64,000 nt of DNA. Origin: Psychromonas algarum (GTDB taxonomy: Bacteria > Pseudomonadota > Gammaproteobacteria > Enterobacterales > Psychromonadaceae). Location of the stretch: NCBI RefSeq assembly GCF_004376845.1, contig NZ_SNUW01000002.1:412927-476926 (forward strand), given 5' to 3'. Below are positions 46,875 to 57,142 of the stretch, one piece after another (the first letter of the stretch is position 1; the number at the start of each line of letters is the position of its first letter). The notes beneath the pieces are model-generated. The model was not told the origin of the DNA. It ran no database searches and saw nothing but the letters and a program-made list of their open reading frames with translations. The position numbers were made by a program, and so were the translations under genes.

Positions 46875-47137
46875 GTCTCTTTTCTTAAAAAATGGTTTGA
46901 TTGATTATAAATACACCAAAATAACAGCTATTTGCTTAAAAATGCCAACTTGCGCAACTAATTACCGACAAAAATTCAAAAATAAAAAATACTCATTATT
47001 TAACAATCCCCAATCGATAAACAGCTGAAGTAAATTATTCTCCTATGCAAAGCATATATTTGTTTGATAACAATACTCGTCTGGTGTATTTTCATCCATA
47101 TCATCAAACCTATTCTTTTTTCAGAAGGATCTACCTA

Positions 47138-48262
47138 ATGAATCCCGCTTTACCTTTGATCAAACCAGCCTGCCCTAACTTCTCTTCTGGTCCATGTGCA
47201 AAACGTCCCGGCTATGATATTCAGCAATTAAACTTAACAACATTAGGACGTTCGCATCGCTCTAATATTGGTAAAGAAGCGTTACAAAAAGTAATCTCAG
47301 ATACCGCTGAATTATTAAATCTACCAGCAGGTTATCGCGTGGGTATCGTTCCAGCTTCTGATACAGGTGCGATGGAAATGATCATGTGGTCAATGTTAGG
47401 ACCTCGTGATGTAGATATCTGTTATTGGGAATCATTTGGTCAAGGTTGGTATGCCGATATCACTAAGCAGTTAAAACTTGAAAATGTGAATGAAATTAAA
47501 GCAGATTATGGAGAATTACCTGATTTATCAAAAGTGAATCCTGCCAATGATTGTATCTTTACTTGGAATGGAACAACGTCTGGCGTTAAAGTTGATAATG
47601 CAGACTTTATTAGTGAACAACGTGAAGGTTTGACTATTTGTGATGCAACATCAGCAGTTTTTGCCATGGACATGCCTTGGGGAAAATTAGATGTCACCAC
47701 ATTCAGTTGGCAAAAAGTATTAGGTGGTGAAGGTGGTCACGGAGTGATTATCCTAAGCCCTCGAGCTGTTGAGCGTTTAGAAAGTTACACTCCAAGCTGG
47801 CCTCTTCCAAAAATTTTCCGTTTAACAGCAGGTGGTAAATTAATTGAAGGTATCTTTAGCGGCGCAACTATTAACACACCTTCAATGTTATGTGTTGCAG
47901 ATTATCAAGATGCACTCAATTGGGTTAAATCAATTGGCGGCGTAAAAGCAAGCATTGAAAAATCACAAGCAAATCTTTCTGTATTAACAGATTTTGTTGC
48001 GCAAAATGATTGGATAAACTTCCTAGCAGAGAACGCCTCAATCCGTTCCAATACCAGTGTCTGTTTATCAGTTGATTTAAATAGTGAACAGTTAAAGCAA
48101 TTCATTAAATTATTAGCAAATAAACAAGTGGCATTTGATATTGGCGCTTATAAAGATGCACCAAGTGGATTACGCATTTGGTGTGGCAGTACGGTTGAAA
48201 AAAGTGACCTTGAAGCATTAACACCTTGGTTAACTTGGGCTTATCAAACAGTTACCGCTTAA
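47138..48262 (+). CDS. serC: Phosphoserine aminotransferase (SerC-type)
   Basis: This 374-residue PLP enzyme converts 3-phosphohydroxypyruvate and glutamate to phosphoserine (also used in vitamin B6 synthesis). It has [14 protein letters not shown], the [13 protein letters not shown] segment, [21 protein letters not shown] and the PLP-lysine segment [14 protein letters not shown]. The sequence resembles the longer 'alphaproteobacterial-type' SerC rather than the E. coli form. The start at 47138 follows AGAAGGAT; the upstream extension is rejected. Confidence 0.9.
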   Translation: MNPALPLIKPACPNFSSGPCAKRPGYDIQQLNLTTLGRSHRSNIGKEALQKVISDTAELLNLPAGYRVGIVPASDTGAMEMIMWSMLGPRDVDICYWESFGQGWYADITKQLKLENVNEIKADYGELPDLSKVNPANDCIFTWNGTTSGVKVDNADFISEQREGLTICDATSAVFAMDMPWGKLDVTTFSWQKVLGGEGGHGVIILSPRAVERLESYTPSWPLPKIFRLTAGGKLIEGIFSGATINTPSMLCVADYQDALNWVKSIGGVKASIEKSQANLSVLTDFVAQNDWINFLAENASIRSNTSVCLSVDLNSEQLKQFIKLLANKQVAFDIGAYKDAPSGLRIWCGSTVEKSDLEALTPWLTWAYQTVTA

Positions 48263-48268
48263 TCACAT

Positions 48269-48289
48269 AATGGGCTCTTAGAGCCCATT
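48269..48289 (+). terminator. serC terminator
   Basis: A perfect 9-bp hairpin AATGGGCTC-TTA-GAGCCCATT is followed by a T-rich sequence, just after the serC stop. Confidence 0.8.
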
Positions 48290-48495
48290 TTACTTTCTTG
48301 CACAAGAAATATTCACTCACATAGTTTATAAGTCAATCGTATCACTAGCTGCATAAAAAGATTTATAACAACAGAAAAGCCATCTTCAATTATCTGCTTA
48401 TTAGCCAATAAAATTGCAGCTCCCCTCTATAGTTTATTTCAACAATGCTGTAACTTATCTGTAAATAAATATCAGCATATAAAATGAGGTACTCC

Positions 48496-49860
48496 ATGAG
48501 TGACAAACAATTCGATTTTGATTACATCTGTATTGGTGGTGGTAGTGGTGGCATTGCATCAGCTAACCGCGCTTCAATGTATGGAGCTAAAGTTGCCATA
48601 ATAGAAGCAAAAGACCTAGGTGGGACTTGTGTAAATGTAGGTTGTGTACCTAAAAAAGTAATGTGGCATGGCGCGCAAGTAGCTGAAGCAATTAACTTAT
48701 ATTCAGAAGATTATGGCTTTGATCTTGACGTAAAAGGCTTTAACTGGGCAAAAATGGTTGAAAATCGCCAAGCTTATATTGGCCGTATTCATGAATCTTA
48801 CGATCGTGTTTTAGGTAACAATAAAGTTGAAGTGATTAAAGGTTTTGCTACTTTTGTAGATAAAAATACCGTTGCAGTTAATGGTAAACAAATCACAGCA
48901 AAACATATCACTATTGCAACAGGCGGTCGCCCTACTATCCCAAACATTCCAGGGGCAGAATACGGCATCGACTCAAATGGTTTCTTTGATATTGTCGAAC
49001 AACCTAAACGTGTGGCGATTATTGGTGCAGGGTATATTGCCGTGGAAATTGCAGGCGTATTAAGTGCACTAGGTACAGAAACACATCTATTTGTGCGTAA
49101 AGAATCCCCATTACGCAGCTTTGATCCATTAATTATTGATACCTTAGTAGAAGTCATGGCAGCAGAAGGCCCAACACTACATACACATTCAACACCTAAA
49201 GAAGTGACTAAAGAAGCCGATGGCAGCCTAACGTTACACCTTGAAAATGGTCAAACATATAATGTTGATAGCTTAATTTGGGCAATTGGTCGCCACCCAG
49301 CAACAGACACTATTAACTTAGCCGCAACAGGTGTTGAAACTAACGCACACGGTTATATCAAAGTAGATGCTTATCAAGAAACCAATATTCCGGGCATTTA
49401 TTGTGTTGGTGACATTATGGAAGGCGGTGTTGAATTAACGCCAGTTGCAGTAAAAGCAGGCCGTCAGTTATCTGAACGTCTATTTAATAATAAACCTGAT
49501 GCCAAAATGGATTATGACTTGATCCCAACAGTGGTGTTCAGTCACCCACCAATTGGCACCATTGGTTTAACTGAACAACAAGCAATAGAACAATATGGCG
49601 AAAAAAATGTAAAAGTATACCAATCAGGTTTTACAGCCATGTACACAGCAGTCACCAAACATCGCCAGCCTTGTAAAATGAAACTTATTTGCGCAGGTGA
49701 GAATGAAGTTGTTGTTGGTTTACATGGAATAGGTTTTGCTGTTGATGAAATGATCCAAGGTTTTGCAGTTGCAATGAAAATGGGCGCAACAAAAGCTGAT
49801 TTTGATAGCGTTGTAGCCATTCACCCAACAGGTTCAGAAGAATTTGTAACCATGCGTTAA
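48496..49860 (+). CDS. gor: Glutathione reductase
   Basis: This 454-residue flavoprotein reduces glutathione disulphide with NADPH. It has an FAD motif [17 protein letters not shown], redox cysteines C45 and C50 ([13 protein letters not shown]), and an NADPH motif [38 protein letters not shown] and the C-terminal [14 protein letters not shown] with the catalytic His follow. The ATG at 48496 is preceded by GAGGT. It is a single-gene unit with a strong terminator after it. Confidence 0.96.
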   Translation: MSDKQFDFDYICIGGGSGGIASANRASMYGAKVAIIEAKDLGGTCVNVGCVPKKVMWHGAQVAEAINLYSEDYGFDLDVKGFNWAKMVENRQAYIGRIHESYDRVLGNNKVEVIKGFATFVDKNTVAVNGKQITAKHITIATGGRPTIPNIPGAEYGIDSNGFFDIVEQPKRVAIIGAGYIAVEIAGVLSALGTETHLFVRKESPLRSFDPLIIDTLVEVMAAEGPTLHTHSTPKEVTKEADGSLTLHLENGQTYNVDSLIWAIGRHPATDTINLAATGVETNAHGYIKVDAYQETNIPGIYCVGDIMEGGVELTPVAVKAGRQLSERLFNNKPDAKMDYDLIPTVVFSHPPIGTIGLTEQQAIEQYGEKNVKVYQSGFTAMYTAVTKHRQPCKMKLICAGENEVVVGLHGIGFAVDEMIQGFAVAMKMGATKADFDSVVAIHPTGSEEFVTMR

Positions 49861-49867
49861 ATAATCT

Positions 49868-49908
49868 ACTACTACCTAGTTCTTTGTTATTAAGAACTAG
49901 GTAGTAGA
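49868..49908 (+). terminator. gor terminator (long hairpin)
   Basis: Perfect arms CTACTACCTAGTTCTT / AAGAACTAGGTAGTAG have a 7-base loop, immediately after gor. It lacks a clear T-run but is a very stable structure. Confidence 0.65.
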
Positions 49909-50537
49909 TATCAGAATAATCTCACTTCTACTAGCAACATATCCTTCAATAACGTTAATGAAGCAGTTTCTCAGTTAGCAAACACGCATTTTATATGAAC
50001 AATAAATCATCACATTAATGATTCGTCAATGATAAATAAATTCAGGTTTATGATAAAGCTCAGTTCTAAAATACGATAAAAACTCATAAAAAGCCCCTTT
50101 ATATTGACAGATAAAACGCTCTTTTAAAGTCATTATCCACAACTCTTATTTTCCATTATTTAGCTGCTTATTGATCTTTAAAATCGAGTTATTTATTAAT
50201 CTATAATAAAAATATAAGCACATAATATTGAAAAATTAACGAGCAATAGCAAGGATTTAACCATAAAGAATAAAAGGTTAATGAACATTAAAACAAGTAA
50301 AAAAAGCTTTTATCTTTTCAAATAACAATAGGAATAAAACAATTTATTTGTCGTACTAATAAGCTTCTCCTCTAACTTACACCTGCTCACTTATTAAGCA
50401 CAACTATTTTTTATGAATATAAAATCACATACATAAAAAGTGCATAAACAAACCATTAAAAGTACATCAAGACTAACAAAAAAAACCACAAACCCCCTGC
50501 AGTTAGTAGCCTACAGAGCATTCTCAAAAATAAAAAT
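49909..50537. other. Gene-free AT-rich stretch before the alginate locus
   Basis: About 630 bp carry no supported gene. Parts resemble the stretch 52890-53200 (for example a TATTGAAnAATTAAC segment), indicating a duplicated upstream region of the two lipoprotein genes. Confidence 0.5.
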
Positions 50538-50746
50538 GATACACAGATCGACTTTTAGAATGTAAAAAAACACTAATGTGAGCAGGATCATTTTATTAAA
50601 AAGCAATATTTGACGCTCATTTTATATTGTCTGACAATAATGAAAAATAAGAGCAAAAATAGTTCCTATTTAAAAATTTTTAAATAGTTTCATTAAATAT
50701 GATTGATGAAACATAAACAAACAAAGTAACAAAAAAGGAATTTAAG
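50538..50746 (+). promoter_or_regulatory. Upstream control block of the first module-lipoprotein gene
   Basis: Positions 50538-50670 contain GATACACAGATCGACTTTTA, GTAAAAAAACACTAA, GTGAGC and GATCATTTTATT, matching 53270-53405 upstream of the second gene at equal distance to the start. A hairpin GTTTCAT...ATGAAAC lies at 50687-50712, and the ribosome site AAAAAGGAAT precedes the ATG. Confidence 0.6.
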
Positions 50747-52204
50747 ATGAAATTAACTAAAATTGCAGCTGCAACTAAATTTACAGCTGTAGCACTAAGT
50801 GCTGCATTAATGTTCGGCTGTGGTAGCAGCTCAAGTAGTAGCAATGATAACAACAATGGCGGTGACACTGGTGGCGACGGTGGTGGTAATGGTGGCACAA
50901 CTCCAGTACCAGGTAACTCAGTTGCATTAACAGATACAAGCACAGACAATGCTGGTAAATTAATGTACACATTAGGTTCAGCACAAGAAGAAGGTTCAGT
51001 AAGTGTAAAAGTACGTTATTCAGCAGAAGAAGTTGAAACTGCATACGTTACTTTACATGCAGACACGGTTACATCGGCTGATCAGATCGCAAGCATCAAA
51101 ATGGATAGTGGATTCTCTTCAGGTTCAAACATTGGTTTTAAACGAGCAACATCAGCATCATCAAGTGAAGACGAAGCACTTACACAAACATTCCCAGAAG
51201 ATACTTGGGCAACAATTACTATCAGCTGGGATCAAACAAATTACACTTTATCTGTTAATGGTACAGAAGCAGGTACATGGCCAGTAATCAATGCAAATGC
51301 TGTTTCTGCAGTAGAAATGAAAATTGGTAATAATTCAAATACAACAACTCATACTTTCTACGTAGATGACTTAGCAATATACAGTGATAAAGCTGCGACA
51401 ATGGAAGTTATAAATGAAAACTTTGATACACAAACAGTAGGTAATGAGGCTGTTAATATCGATGGTTTTACTGAAAAAACAAATGAAGCTGTTATTAGTG
51501 ATAAATACAATGGTACTGAAGGTAGTACTGGTGGTGGTAACGGCGATACAGGCGGTGGTACAGGTAATGCAGATAATTTAGCGGCACAAATCTTAGATAC
51601 AAATATCGGCGGCACTAAGGAGGACACAGGTGAGCTACGTATTAAACTTGCTGACCAAACGCATGTAACTGAATTAGCAGCTGGTCAAATTAGTGCAACA
51701 ATACAAATACAACCAGATGCTGATACAACAGTAGATGAAAGTAGCAGTAAAAATGATGCGTTAATCTCATTATACAGTTCAGGTACATCATCAGCTAATT
51801 TGCATGGTGATATTATATTTTCTGGTAATAAGATTAAATATCGTGATGATAGTGGAGCACAACAAACTATCGATGGTTTAAGCTATACAGACGGCCAAGC
51901 AATTAAATTTGTAGCAAAATGGACTGAAAATGATTATTCATTTTCAATCGATGGCGGAACAACATTTAAGGGCCCATTCGCCAGTCGTGATTTAACTCCT
52001 GTGACTGTTATTACTTTCAAATTGGGTAATAGCTCAACAATGTCGTCATATGAATTCAATGTAGATGACATTATTATTTCAGATGGTACAACTGAAGCTT
52101 ATAATGAAAACTTTGAAGCTTTTACTGAAGGGTATGATCTTGTTGCCGGAGGTGATATTGATCAGAACTCAGCAGAAGCAACAGTACAAAAAGTAGCTTT
52201 ATAA
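50747..52204 (+). CDS. Two-module lipoprotein of the alginate locus (first paralogue)
   Basis: This 485-residue predicted outer-membrane or surface lipoprotein has a signal peptide and lipid-attachment Cys at residue 25 (LMFGC). A Ser/Asn/Gly-rich spacer follows, then two copies of a ~190-residue beta-sandwich-like module (~55-245 and ~275-480) separated by a Gly-rich linker. Each module has a TGELRI or AGKLMY-like start, W-x-x-I/V-x-x-x-W in the middle, and ends with VDDI/L-I then ENF. No catalytic motif is recognised. The same module precedes the PL7 domain in the lyase at 57143, so alginate binding is likely (inference). Confidence 0.75.
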   Translation: MKLTKIAAATKFTAVALSAALMFGCGSSSSSSNDNNNGGDTGGDGGGNGGTTPVPGNSVALTDTSTDNAGKLMYTLGSAQEEGSVSVKVRYSAEEVETAYVTLHADTVTSADQIASIKMDSGFSSGSNIGFKRATSASSSEDEALTQTFPEDTWATITISWDQTNYTLSVNGTEAGTWPVINANAVSAVEMKIGNNSNTTTHTFYVDDLAIYSDKAATMEVINENFDTQTVGNEAVNIDGFTEKTNEAVISDKYNGTEGSTGGGNGDTGGGTGNADNLAAQILDTNIGGTKEDTGELRIKLADQTHVTELAAGQISATIQIQPDADTTVDESSSKNDALISLYSSGTSSANLHGDIIFSGNKIKYRDDSGAQQTIDGLSYTDGQAIKFVAKWTENDYSFSIDGGTTFKGPFASRDLTPVTVITFKLGNSSTMSSYEFNVDDIIISDGTTEAYNENFEAFTEGYDLVAGGDIDQNSAEATVQKVAL

Positions 52205-52231
52205 GCTGACATATTAATAGAAAGCTTTTTA

Positions 52232-52263
52232 AAATGCCATTCATGAAAATGAATGGCATTTTT
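52232..52263 (+). terminator. Terminator after the first module-lipoprotein
   Basis: Arms AAATGCCATTCAT / ATGAATGGCATTT have a GAAA loop and T-run. Confidence 0.85.
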
Positions 52264-53269
52264 GTTTCAAAAATAGAAATTTCCCCTCACGTTATATCTA
52301 TCACACCAATTAACTGACCTATCTTACTTGTTAAAATAACGCATTTTTTTATTGTAAGTTTCATCAATGAAGTAACCATTTACTTAAACTAAGTCACTTT
52401 TCCTGCATAATATTTAGAACACTGATTTAATGTAATTGGTATTAAAATTTTTTCTCTAAATATTTTTAATTACATCAAGTACCCATTTATATTTCTATAG
52501 ATTAGATAAATACTCACCATTCAGAGATATCAATTCATCTACTATCTAAAAAGCCATTCCCCCTTTATTTTTAATCTACCAGTAAACAATTTAGCCAAAA
52601 ATTCATATTAACTGCTTTCATAAAAACAACAAAAAACACTACTTAGGGATTTAAATAAAGCCTGATTTTTGACTTCCCACCTAATTTTCACATTTAATGT
52701 AAAAAATAGGTCATAACATTGTTCATTAGTAAGTGATGTAAAAGTTTAGTGAGTAGTATAAAAGTGCGCTTTTTATAATAAAAACAGCCGCAAAAGCACA
52801 AGAAAAAAACAGTTAATAAAAACAAATTTAATTTAAAACCATCTCTTAAAAATTCATTTTGTAATGCCTACAATGTTTCTGATTAATGGCTTTATTAGCT
52901 GCCACATTATATTCACCAATAATTTTTATTTATAAAAATAGAAAATATAAATGCATGATATTGAACAATTAACATTCAGTTCGACGCAAAATAAAAGCAT
53001 AAAAAACAAGTGACATTTGAAAAATAAAAGCTAATTAATAGACTAATTATGGACAAAAAAATATTGAAAAGTAGTCATTTGTTTTTTGTTTTAGTCAATA
53101 AATGAGTCTTTATAAATAACTATTTTTTAGTTTTTATTATGAGTAATGAATATAAAGTCAACCACATAAAAAGCCTATGAACACTGTTTTGAAATTGTAT
53201 TATTATCAACCACCACAACAGCGAATCCTTGCAAACAGTGAGCTGAAAGGTGTTGTGACAAAACAAAAC
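52264..53269. other. Gene-free AT-rich gap between the lipoprotein genes
   Basis: About 1 kb carries no supported frame. It contains a possible MITE-end fragment near 52430-52480 (GTAATTGGTATTA and ATTACATCAAGTACCCA) and segments similar to the stretch upstream of the first lipoprotein gene. Confidence 0.4.
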
Positions 53270-53474
53270 GATACACAGATCGACTTTTAGAAGGTAAAAA
53301 AACACTAACGTGAGCGAGATCATTTTATTCAAAAGGAATATTTGACGCTCAATTTCTAATCCCTAACAATAGATAAAAATAAGAACACAAAAAAATCGTT
53401 CTCATTTAATTATTTTAAAATATTCCATCGAATATTTTTTAATGGAATGTAAAGCAACTAAAAAGGAATTTAAT
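53270..53474 (+). promoter_or_regulatory. Upstream control block of the second module-lipoprotein gene
   Basis: Positions 53270-53405 match 50538-50670 closely. A hairpin ATTCCAT...ATGGAAT (53422-53448) takes the place of GTTTCAT...ATGAAAC in the first gene. The arms differ but pairing is kept. Confidence 0.6.
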
Positions 53475-54935
53475 ATGAAATTAACTAAAATTGCAGCAGC
53501 AACTAAATTCACAGCAGTAGCACTAAGTGCAGCATTAATGTTTGGCTGTGGTGGTTCAAGCTCTTCATCTTCATCTACCCCATCGGATCCAGCTCCAGAT
53601 GTAGATGTAGATCCAGATGCACCTGTACTTCTACAATCTTTATTAATAAGTGACACATCTACTGAAAACTCATACGCTCGATACAATTTACCAACTCCAC
53701 AAGCAGCAGGTAAAGTTTCAGCTAACGTATTACTTAATGCAAATGAAGAAAAATTAAGTTATATCACGATTAACTCTGAAATTAGTGATAGTAATAATGA
53801 TGCGGTTGTAGATCTTAAAATGGGTACAAAAGCAGGCAGTGATTACCCAAATACTACTGAGGGTTACACTTCATTGCATATTCGTCAATCAGGGGACGAT
53901 ATCGATACAGGTATTGAGATTGCAGATGCAACTTGGGCAACTATTGATATTGAGTGGGATGTAACAACGACTGATTTAACTATTACCGTTACGAATCTAG
54001 CTGACGGCAGCGAGATTGGTAAATACGAAGGTAATGTAACTAATGCATCAAATGCAACTAAAGTAAGATTTAAAACTGCCGACCAAGCTGGCGTAAGCTC
54101 TACTGCAACACCTTACTATGTAGATGATATCGTTATCTCTGATGCAGCTGGTGAAGTTGTATACGAAAATAACTTTACTTCTAGCTCATTAAGCGCTTTC
54201 ACAATATCTGGAACAGGTATTGAAGTGACAGACGCAGAAAATGCAATTGTACCTGAAGGTAATGATGGTGGTACTGATGACAACACAGATGAAGGCGGTG
54301 AAATTGGTGATGGTACATATGATCCAGCAAACTCAACAAAAGTTGCAGCTGTTGAAGATACACTTACTAACGACACAGGTGAGTTAAGATATTCATTTGA
54401 TAATGCGATAGCAGAAGGTTCAGTAGTTGCATCTTTCCTATACGATGCAAATGAAACTGAATCTGCTTACTTAACAGTATTCTCTGATGCTGGCACATCT
54501 ACTAGTAAGAGCCAACATCTTGCTGATTTAAAATTTGATGAAGGTAAACTTTCATTAAGAAACCAAGAAGGGACTCTAGCTACATTTACACCAGGTGAAT
54601 GGGTAGATATTAAGTTAGATTGGGTTACTAATGGTACAACAGCTGCTGATATCACATTAACAGTTAATGGTGATGAAATTGGTACTTACACAAATACTTA
54701 TGCTCCTGGAGATGACAACCTAGGTGCCAAAGATGTTCAAGTTAGATACATGGGTTCAAGTGCAGTAACTGATTACACATTATACCTTGATGAGTTAAGT
54801 GTACTTGATCAAACAACTGAAGTTTTCTTTGATGACTTTGAAGGTTTCGCTGCAGGTACAGAACTTGGTACTGAAAACGATTCATACCATGGCAATAGCT
54901 CTGAAGCGACTGTTGCAGATCAACCAGTACTTTAA
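53475..54935 (+). CDS. Two-module lipoprotein of the alginate locus (second paralogue)
   Basis: This 486-residue protein shares its first 26 residues (signal peptide, lipobox LMFGC, Cys 25) with the gene at 50747, then diverges. A Ser-rich/Asp-Pro spacer is followed by two beta-sandwich-like modules (~48-255 and ~290-486), each ending in a YVDDIVI/LYLDELSV plus NNF/DDFEGF pattern. An in-frame ATG at 53442 is rejected because AAAAGGAAT lies directly before 53475. There is no catalytic signature. It is probably a surface alginate-binding lipoprotein. Tandem duplication with its upstream region is evident. Confidence 0.75.
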   Translation: MKLTKIAAATKFTAVALSAALMFGCGGSSSSSSSTPSDPAPDVDVDPDAPVLLQSLLISDTSTENSYARYNLPTPQAAGKVSANVLLNANEEKLSYITINSEISDSNNDAVVDLKMGTKAGSDYPNTTEGYTSLHIRQSGDDIDTGIEIADATWATIDIEWDVTTTDLTITVTNLADGSEIGKYEGNVTNASNATKVRFKTADQAGVSSTATPYYVDDIVISDAAGEVVYENNFTSSSLSAFTISGTGIEVTDAENAIVPEGNDGGTDDNTDEGGEIGDGTYDPANSTKVAAVEDTLTNDTGELRYSFDNAIAEGSVVASFLYDANETESAYLTVFSDAGTSTSKSQHLADLKFDEGKLSLRNQEGTLATFTPGEWVDIKLDWVTNGTTAADITLTVNGDEIGTYTNTYAPGDDNLGAKDVQVRYMGSSAVTDYTLYLDELSVLDQTTEVFFDDFEGFAAGTELGTENDSYHGNSSEATVADQPVL

Positions 54936-54974
54936 TTTATTTACTTAGACTTTAATAAAATCTAAGATTTATAC

Positions 54975-55008
54975 AAATACCGCTTATATTCATAAGCGGT
55001 ATTTTTTT
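54975..55008 (+). terminator. Terminator after the second module-lipoprotein
   Basis: Arms AATACCGCTTAT / ATAAGCGGTATT are followed by a T-run. Confidence 0.85.
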
Positions 55009-55136
55009 ATTTAAGAAATATTATTTTACCAACATCACATAATCCCATTTTTTATCTCCCTTTTTTATTCAGTGTTTTTAATTGTTCAATTAAACTAAGC
55101 GCCTAATATCGTTAATCAAAATAATTTGAGAACAAG

Positions 55137-56768
55137 ATGAAATATAATATCCCTACCCTGCTTCTATTATCGTTATCATTAACTGCTTGTGGCGGTGGGG
55201 GTAGCGGCGGTAGCTCATACGATGAAAATCAAAACTATGGCGATTCCCCATACGATTACCCAAAATACCAAGATGTATTAGATGTTGCTGATTTAGAACA
55301 AAATGGATCAACGGTTAAAAACGCCGGAGAATTCACTCACTATAGTGATAGCCATTTTAAAATAGATAGCACATCAAACTGGTTAACATTTAATGCCAGT
55401 GGTGAAGGCAAAAGCTCAGAATTACGTTTTACTAATAACTTTAAAACGAACTCAAGTGATTTTTATAGGTTAACAGCTGAAATATTACCTACTGCAACAA
55501 GTGATTCACAAACAACAACTGCTGAGATAAATCAAAATATCACATTATTGCAAATAGATAATGATGATGGTTATGCACCTCTAGCGCGTATTATTTGGCA
55601 AGCTGAAACTCGTGAACAACACAGTAATAGTTATTGGGCTGTGATTAATACAGGTAGTTGTAACGCAAATGACACAGACTCAAATTGTTATGAATACACC
55701 TACTTAGCTGACTATAATGCATCAACTCCTAGCAAGTTTGAAATGTTAGTAGAAAGTGATCAACTCAAAATTAAAGTAAATGAACAACAGAAAGTAAGCG
55801 AAGATACGAGTTACTGGCCAACCATAAATAACTACTTTAGAGCAGGCGTTGTTAATCATTATGCTGAAGGTAGCAGCACAGTACAATTTAAAACACTCAC
55901 TTATAACACTAATATTCCTGTTGCTAACTTAGACCCAAACGCAACTCCATCGGATAACTTTGACTTATTAGATTGGTACTTGAGTGTTCCTGTTGCAAGA
56001 AGTGATGGCAATGCAACGTCTGTTTCAGCTAAAACACTTAATGGCGGTTATGAAAACTCAGACTACTTTTACACTAATACTACGGATGGTGGCATGGTGT
56101 TTGTTTGTCCAATAGATGGCCCTAAAACATCAACGAATACTACTTACACTCGTACTGAATTACGTGAAATGTTAAGCCGTGGCAATAGCACATCAGCTAA
56201 AAATATGGATAACAACTGGGTGTTTTCTAGCGCACCAGAAAGTGCTCAAAAAGACGCAGCTGGCGTTGATGGTGTATTAGAAGCAACGTTAGCCGTGAAC
56301 CATGTCACAACAAGTGGTGACAGTGATCAACGAGGTCGCGTTATTATTGGGCAAATACATGCCAATGATGATGAACCAATCCGCCTTTATTACCGTTTAT
56401 TGCCAGGGCATACAAAAGGGTCACTTTATTTTGCACATGAACCAAGAAGTGGTGCAGAACAGTGGATCACACTCATTGGTAGCACAAGTGATAATGCTTC
56501 AGAACCAAGTGATGGCATTAAGCTGAATGAAAAGTTTTATTACAAAATTAAAGTGCAAGGTAACTTATTGATTGTCACCATCAAACGAGATTATAAAGAT
56601 GATATAACGAGAACATGGGATATGTCTGGCAGCGGTTTTGATGATGCAGACCAATACATGTACTTCAAAGCCGGGGTTTATAACCAAAATAAATCAGGTG
56701 ATGGTGATGATTATGTACAAGCTACATTCTATTATTTAGATAATCACCATACGGGTTATAACCCTTAA
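55137..56768 (+). CDS. PL7 alginate lyase lipoprotein with degenerate PL7-like N-terminal domain
   Basis: This 543-residue lipoprotein has a lipobox LTAC (Cys 18). The C-terminal half is a PL7 alginate lyase: RTE at 339-341 (RTELREML), QIH at 406-408 and YFKAGVYNQ from 509 (catalytic Tyr 515). QIH is the variant usually linked to guluronate-containing alginate. Residues ~40-260 form a second jelly-roll that keeps the order of landmarks in altered form: SSELRF (93-98), QID (139-141) and YFRAGVVNH (233-241). Arg, His and Tyr are lost there, so this part is probably a binding domain derived from a lyase. Confidence 0.88.
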   Translation: MKYNIPTLLLLSLSLTACGGGGSGGSSYDENQNYGDSPYDYPKYQDVLDVADLEQNGSTVKNAGEFTHYSDSHFKIDSTSNWLTFNASGEGKSSELRFTNNFKTNSSDFYRLTAEILPTATSDSQTTTAEINQNITLLQIDNDDGYAPLARIIWQAETREQHSNSYWAVINTGSCNANDTDSNCYEYTYLADYNASTPSKFEMLVESDQLKIKVNEQQKVSEDTSYWPTINNYFRAGVVNHYAEGSSTVQFKTLTYNTNIPVANLDPNATPSDNFDLLDWYLSVPVARSDGNATSVSAKTLNGGYENSDYFYTNTTDGGMVFVCPIDGPKTSTNTTYTRTELREMLSRGNSTSAKNMDNNWVFSSAPESAQKDAAGVDGVLEATLAVNHVTTSGDSDQRGRVIIGQIHANDDEPIRLYYRLLPGHTKGSLYFAHEPRSGAEQWITLIGSTSDNASEPSDGIKLNEKFYYKIKVQGNLLIVTIKRDYKDDITRTWDMSGSGFDDADQYMYFKAGVYNQNKSGDGDDYVQATFYYLDNHHTGYNP

Positions 56769-56780
56769 AATCGTCACTTC

Positions 56781-56813
56781 AAAAGCTGTCAGTTAATTAC
56801 TGGCAGCTTTTTT
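56781..56813 (+). terminator. Terminator after the first alginate lyase
   Basis: Arms AAAAGCTGTCAG / CTGGCAGCTTTT are followed by T residues. Confidence 0.8.
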
Positions 56814-57142
56814 AAGCTGATTTAAATAGATAGACATTATTAATCGCTAGCTCATAAATGGTGAGTGAATAATTTAGTTATCCCCTATTCCAGAGTATTT
56901 TCAATTCTATTCCACCCCATAAACAGACTGAAAAAATAAAAATATATTCATATATATTAGCAAGTTACGAAAATAAAAACAAAACATCCTGCATTAATCA
57001 TCTTTATATAAATATTCACTTCTGACCTATCAATTTTTAAAATTTCTACTACCTCCGTTATCTTTTTATAGATACATTCTGCTTTGATGCTTTAAAGCAC
57101 GGTTCGATAAAAATTTATAAACACTAAGATGGATCTAATACA
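56814..57142. other. Intergenic region before the second alginate lyase
   Basis: About 330 bp of AT-rich DNA should hold the promoter of the second lyase. No clear operator or repeat was found, and the TTGTATWACAA motif is absent. Confidence 0.4.

Noticed and set aside
50680..51044. Minus-strand frames rich in Pro/Leu opposite the lipoprotein signal region
   Set aside because: They are antisense of the Gly/Ser-rich spacer and have no start signal.
53442..53474. Upstream ATG for the second module-lipoprotein
   Set aside because: It would add 11 non-hydrophobic residues before a clear signal peptide; AAAAGGAAT lies before 53475.
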